From: Azonexus fungiphilus
GTDB taxonomy: Bacteria; Pseudomonadota; Gammaproteobacteria; Burkholderiales; Rhodocyclaceae
Assembly (NCBI RefSeq): GCF_003634965.1
Contig: NZ_RBXP01000011.1
Coordinates: 1 to 64,000 of the forward strand
Length of the DNA: 64,000 nucleotides
Direction of reading: 5' to 3'
The translations under genes and the position numbers were made by a program. Under the pieces are notes generated by a model. That model made no database searches. It saw only the letters and a list, made by a program, of their open reading frames with translations, and was not told the origin of the DNA. Below are positions 61,382-64,000 of the stretch, piece after piece (positions within the stretch are counted from its first letter, which is position 1; each line of letters opens with the position of its first letter).

Positions 61382-61776
61382 AGCAGAAGTTCGACCAGGT
61401 TGCGCCCGGCTTCGCGACGGTAGTGCAGCTCGCGGCTCATGCCGCGGAGCAGGCTCAGGCCGAGGCCACCGACGTTGTCGCCGGGGGCCTCCGGCAGGGG
61501 GGCGGCGAGCGGGTCGAAGGGCGGGGCGGCGTCGCTGTAATGCAGGCGCAGGCCGTCGGCGGCGCGCGACAGCGACAGCCGCACCGGGGCGCCGGTTTTT
61601 CCCGAAAATCCGTGGTCGACCGTGTTGATGAACAGTTCCTCGGCGAACAGCTGCAGGCGCAGCGCGTCGTCGGCGGCGACCGCCAGTTGCGTGCAGGCAA
61701 CGGCGAGCCCGGCGAGCAGCTCGGGCAGCGCGGCGTGGCACGCGGCCACCGAAATTTCCGTAGAATGGTCGGTCAT
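61378..61776 (-). CDS. Anti-sigma-type (GHKL) serine kinase/ATP-binding protein
   Basis: 132 residues from ATG 61776. The fold matches HATPase_c_2 (RsbW/SpoIIAB-like): LQLFAEELFINTVDHGFSGKTGAPVRLSLSRAADGL gives the N-box Glu/Asn, APPFDPLAAPLPEA the Asp-containing box, and NVGGLGLSLLRGMSRELHYRREAGRNLVEL the G-box. Such proteins bind or phosphorylate a STAS partner in partner-switching control, opposed by a SpoIIE phosphatase such as the one at 62825-64000. No STAS gene is in view. It converges on the permease gene (4-base stop overlap), and its start is 22 bases from the divergent fecR-like gene. Confidence 0.82.
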   Translation of the reverse strand: MTDHSTEISVAACHAALPELLAGLAVACTQLAVAADDALRLQLFAEELFINTVDHGFSGKTGAPVRLSLSRAADGLRLHYSDAAPPFDPLAAPLPEAPGDNVGGLGLSLLRGMSRELHYRREAGRNLVELLL

Positions 61777-61798
61777 GACAATGGGAGGGTTCGAGGCG

Positions 61799-62257
61799 AT
61801 GATTAAATCACAACGGGCGCCGGCTTTGCTGCTCGCCGGCATGGCTTTCTGCCTGGGCGCACAGGCTGCCGAGCTTGCCGGCATGGTCAAGACGAGCAGC
61901 GGCCAGGCGGTCATCGAGCGTGGCAGCGAGCGGCTGCCGGCCAGCATCGGCAGCCAGGTTTTCGTCGACGACAAGCTGCGTACCGGCAGCGACGGTGCGG
62001 TTGGCGTCACCTTGCGCGACAACACCTTGCTTTCGGCCGGGCCGAATTCGCTGATCGTCGTCGACAAGTTCGCCTTCGACAGCTCGACGCTGGCCGGCCG
62101 GATGTCGGTCGGCGTACGCAAGGGCACCCTGTCGGTGGCGACCGGCAAGATCGCCAAGCAGTCGCCGGAGTCGGTCGATTTCCACACGCCGACCTCGGTC
62201 CTTGGTGTGCGCGGTACCGAATTCGTCGTCGAAGTCAGCGGAGGCCGCGATGAATAA
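61799..62257 (+). CDS. FecR-domain secreted protein
   Basis: 152 residues from ATG 61799, with GGGAGGG about 9 bases upstream. Signal peptide ALLLAGMAFCLGAQA, then the FecR domain: AGMVKTSSGQAVIERGSERLPASIGSQVFVDDKLRTGSDGAVGVTLRDNTLLSAGPNSLIVVDKF and the closing SVDFHTPTSVLGVRGTEFVVEV. Unlike the iron-citrate anti-sigma FecR it has no N-terminal cytosolic part, so it is a soluble periplasmic protein of the kind often next to CHASE2 sensors. It overlaps the ompA-like lipoprotein gene by 8 bases. Confidence 0.88.
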   Translation: MIKSQRAPALLLAGMAFCLGAQAAELAGMVKTSSGQAVIERGSERLPASIGSQVFVDDKLRTGSDGAVGVTLRDNTLLSAGPNSLIVVDKFAFDSSTLAGRMSVGVRKGTLSVATGKIAKQSPESVDFHTPTSVLGVRGTEFVVEVSGGRDE

Positions 62258-62828
62258 GCCGCTTGCCCTGCTTGCCGTCCTGCTGCTTGCCGGCTGTGCC
62301 AGCGAGCGCGTCGTCCTGCTGCCCTCGGCCGATGGCCGGCCGTCCGGCGTCGTCGTGCGCGATGCCGGCGGCGAGCAGGTGCTTGACCAGCCCTATGCGG
62401 CGACGGTCCGCCGGCTCGGCAGCCTTCGCGGCTACCAGTCCGACGCCGCCGAGGTCGAAGCGCGTTACGGCCAGACGCTGCGCGCGATGCCGCAGCGCCC
62501 GGTCAGCTACACGCTGTATTTCGAGCCGGGCGGCGACAAGCTGACCGCTGCCTCGGCCGCCGAGTTCGCCAACATCAAGCGCGACATCGCGGCGCGTGCC
62601 GCCGCCGAGATCATGGTCATCGGCCATACCGACCGCGTCGGTGCGGCGGCGGCCAACGATGCGCTGTCGGCCAAGCGCGCCCAGGCGGTACGCGAGCAAC
62701 TGGCAGGCGAAGGCGTGCCGGTCGAGAAGATGGAAGTGGCCGGTCGTGGCGAGCGCGAACCGCTGGTGCCGACTGCCGACGAAGTCGACGAGCCGCGCAA
62801 CCGGCGCGTCGAGATCAGCATCCGCTAG
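62250..62828 (+). CDS. OmpA-family peptidoglycan-binding lipoprotein
   Basis: 192 residues from ATG 62250. Lipoprotein signal LALLAVLLLAGC (Cys about 16). The C-terminal OmpA domain (about 85-190) has YTLYFEPGGDKLTAASAAEFANIKRDIAARAAAEIMVIGHTDRVGAAAANDALSAKRAQAVREQL and the peptidoglycan-diaminopimelate site NRRVEISIR. It anchors the outer membrane to the wall or senses envelope state. It is coupled to the FecR gene and converges on the SpoIIE gene with a 4-base stop overlap. Confidence 0.88.
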   Translation: MNKPLALLAVLLLAGCASERVVLLPSADGRPSGVVVRDAGGEQVLDQPYAATVRRLGSLRGYQSDAAEVEARYGQTLRAMPQRPVSYTLYFEPGGDKLTAASAAEFANIKRDIAARAAAEIMVIGHTDRVGAAAANDALSAKRAQAVREQLAGEGVPVEKMEVAGRGEREPLVPTADEVDEPRNRRVEISIR

Positions 62829-64000
62829 GCGCCGTCCCAGCGCAGCAGCAGCAGCGTCAGGTCGTCGGCCGGCGCGGCGCCGGCCTCGAATTCGCGGACC
62901 TTGTCGCGGATTGCCCGGCACAGGGCGTCGGGCGCGGCTTCCGGCAGCGCTGCCAGGCAGGTGGCCAGGCGCTCGCCGCCGAACAACGCGTCGCCGCTGC
63001 CGGCTTCGCTGACGCCGTCGGTGAACAGGCAGAGCAGGTCGCCGGCTTGCAGTTGCAGGCGGGCGGTGGCGTAGGGATAGTCGCCGAGCGCGCACAGTGG
63101 CGGCCCGGCCACGGCTGCGGTGTCGATCCGCGCAACCCGGCCGGCGCGGCGCAACAGCGGCGCATCGTGGCCGGCGCAGGCGTAGTCGAGCGTGCCACGG
63201 TCGACGTCGAGAATGCCGATGAAAGCGGTGACGAACAGAAAGGCCGGGTTTTCCCGGCTGAGTTCGCCCTCGATGTCGCGGACCGCCGCGGCGAGATCGC
63301 CATGGCGGCGCAGCAGCGTGCTGCCCAGGGTTTTCGAGATGGCCATGAACAGGCTGGCCGGCACGCCCTTGCCTGAAACGTCGCCGATGGCGATGCACAA
63401 GCGCTGCCGGTCGAGCATGAAGCAGTCGTAGTAGTCGCCGCCGACGGCCAGCGCCGGTTCGAGCAGGGCGCCGACGGCGAAGCGGCTTTCGCCGGCGAAG
63501 CGTTGTCCGGGGTCGGGCAGCAGTCCCATCTGGATGCGCCGGGCGGCGTCGAGTTCGCCGGCAACGCGGGCGGCCTCTTCGCGGCTCCGCTGGAGGTGGC
63601 GCTCGGCGGCACGCCGGCGGGCGTCGGCGGCGATCAGCGTGTTGCCGAGCAGGGCCATGAAGACCGGGCCGAGCAGCAGCGTCACCGAGGCGCCGTCGAA
63701 CAGCCAGCGGCCGGCGAGGAAGGCGGCGTAGCCGCCACCGACCATGAGCAGGCCGAGCAGGCTGAACGAGAACACCGCGTAGCGCGGGCGCAGCGCCGGC
63801 ACCGCGGCGATCAGCAGCAGGCCGCCGGCGAGCAGCGCCCCGGTCTCGAGCAGCGGCAGCCAGGCCGGACGGCGCAGGGCAGTGCCGGCGAGCAGGCTTT
63901 CGATCACCTGGGCATGCACGTCGACGCCGGGCAGGCTGTCGCCGAGCGGACTGACGACCCGGTCCTGGAGCCCGATGCTGTTGAAGCCGACGATGACGAA
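62825..64000 (-). CDS. CHASE2-SpoIIE serine phosphatase, partial (5' end outside window)
   Basis: The frame is open to the right edge. The first visible residues, VGFNSIGLQDRVVSPLGDSL then PGVDVHAQVIESLLAG, are the end of a CHASE2 extracellular sensing domain. Three membrane helices follow (LLETGALLAGGLLLIAAV, YAVFSFSLLGLLMVGGGYAAF, VTLLLGPVFMALLGNTLIAA), a coiled coil (RRRAAERHLQRSREEAARV), and a PP2C/SpoIIE phosphatase: GGDYYDCFMLDRQRLCIAIGDVSGKGVPASLFMA and LLCLFTDGVSEA with the metal Asp residues. It likely dephosphorylates a STAS anti-anti-sigma factor, the counter-player of the kinase at 61378-61776. Confidence 0.9.
   Translation of the reverse strand, partial: FVIVGFNSIGLQDRVVSPLGDSLPGVDVHAQVIESLLAGTALRRPAWLPLLETGALLAGGLLLIAAVPALRPRYAVFSFSLLGLLMVGGGYAAFLAGRWLFDGASVTLLLGPVFMALLGNTLIAADARRRAAERHLQRSREEAARVAGELDAARRIQMGLLPDPGQRFAGESRFAVGALLEPALAVGGDYYDCFMLDRQRLCIAIGDVSGKGVPASLFMAISKTLGSTLLRRHGDLAAAVRDIEGELSRENPAFLFVTAFIGILDVDRGTLDYACAGHDAPLLRRAGRVARIDTAAVAGPPLCALGDYPYATARLQLQAGDLLCLFTDGVSEAGSGDALFGGERLATCLAALPEAAPDALCRAIRDKVREFEAGAAPADDLTLLLLRWDGA

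Noticed and set aside
61378-62187. Longer antisense version of the RsbW-like gene through fecR
   Set aside because: The part above ATG 61776 is the shadow of the FecR coding sequence; the GHKL domain begins right after ATG 61776.

Overview
The window is chromosomal DNA of a Gram-negative bacterium, most likely a betaproteobacterium of the Rhodocyclales (Dechloromonas/Azonexus-like). This placement is an inference from the gene set: a Pel exopolysaccharide operon, LplT, TRAP transporters, a dmp-type diiron phenol hydroxylase, homoprotocatechuate genes, and high G+C with strong GC3 bias. No rRNA, tRNA, CRISPR array, transposase or integrase was seen.

Layout. (1) 1-6965 is a markedly AT-rich surface-polysaccharide island: the end of rfbA, a Wzx flippase, a pyruvyl transferase, a secreted glycosidase-like protein, a Wzy polymerase and two glycosyltransferases. 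It stops abruptly at the GC-rich manC (6985). (2) 8435-12755 holds a phosphoribosyltransferase with a possible antiphase small gene, a VanZ-family membrane protein and a patatin-like lipoprotein, separated by unusual GGTCGACC-centred palindromes. (3) 12822-16567 (minus) holds a periplasmic-sensing histidine kinase, a UbiH/UbiM-type flavin hydroxylase and a cupin. (4) 16599-29031 (minus) is a complete pelABCDEFG operon, preceded by lplT. (5) 30564-48170 is an aromatic catabolic supercluster: divergent regulators hpaR/hpaA, a six-component diiron monooxygenase (dmpKLMNOP type), a TRAP importer (dctPQM), then hpaG1 G2 E D1 D2 F H I and a succinate-semialdehyde dehydrogenase. (6) 48171-54197 is an accessory part: two MFS proteins, an AraC regulator, a second orphan TRAP binding protein, a class II aldolase-family enzyme and a GlcG/HbpS protein. 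(7) 54250-61381 has housekeeping-type genes (an aminotransferase, a LysR regulator, alr, radA, an FtsX-like permease). (8) 61378-64000 is a signalling module of a GHKL ATPase, FecR, an OmpA lipoprotein and CHASE2-SpoIIE.

The most interesting system is region 5. All enzymes from a 3,4-dihydroxyphenylacetate ring through meta-cleavage to pyruvate and succinate are present, but the usual flavin hydroxylase HpaBC and permease HpaX are not. Their places are taken by a multicomponent diiron monooxygenase and a TRAP transporter. A shared near-palindrome (YTAAYATNKTAR) lies at hpaR/hpaA, in front of dmpK, twice in the TRAP promoter, and in front of the MFS gene near 52.5 kb. It looks like the operator of one regulon, probably that of HpaR. 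I infer that the diiron enzyme acts as a (4-)hydroxyphenylacetate hydroxylase feeding the hpa pathway.
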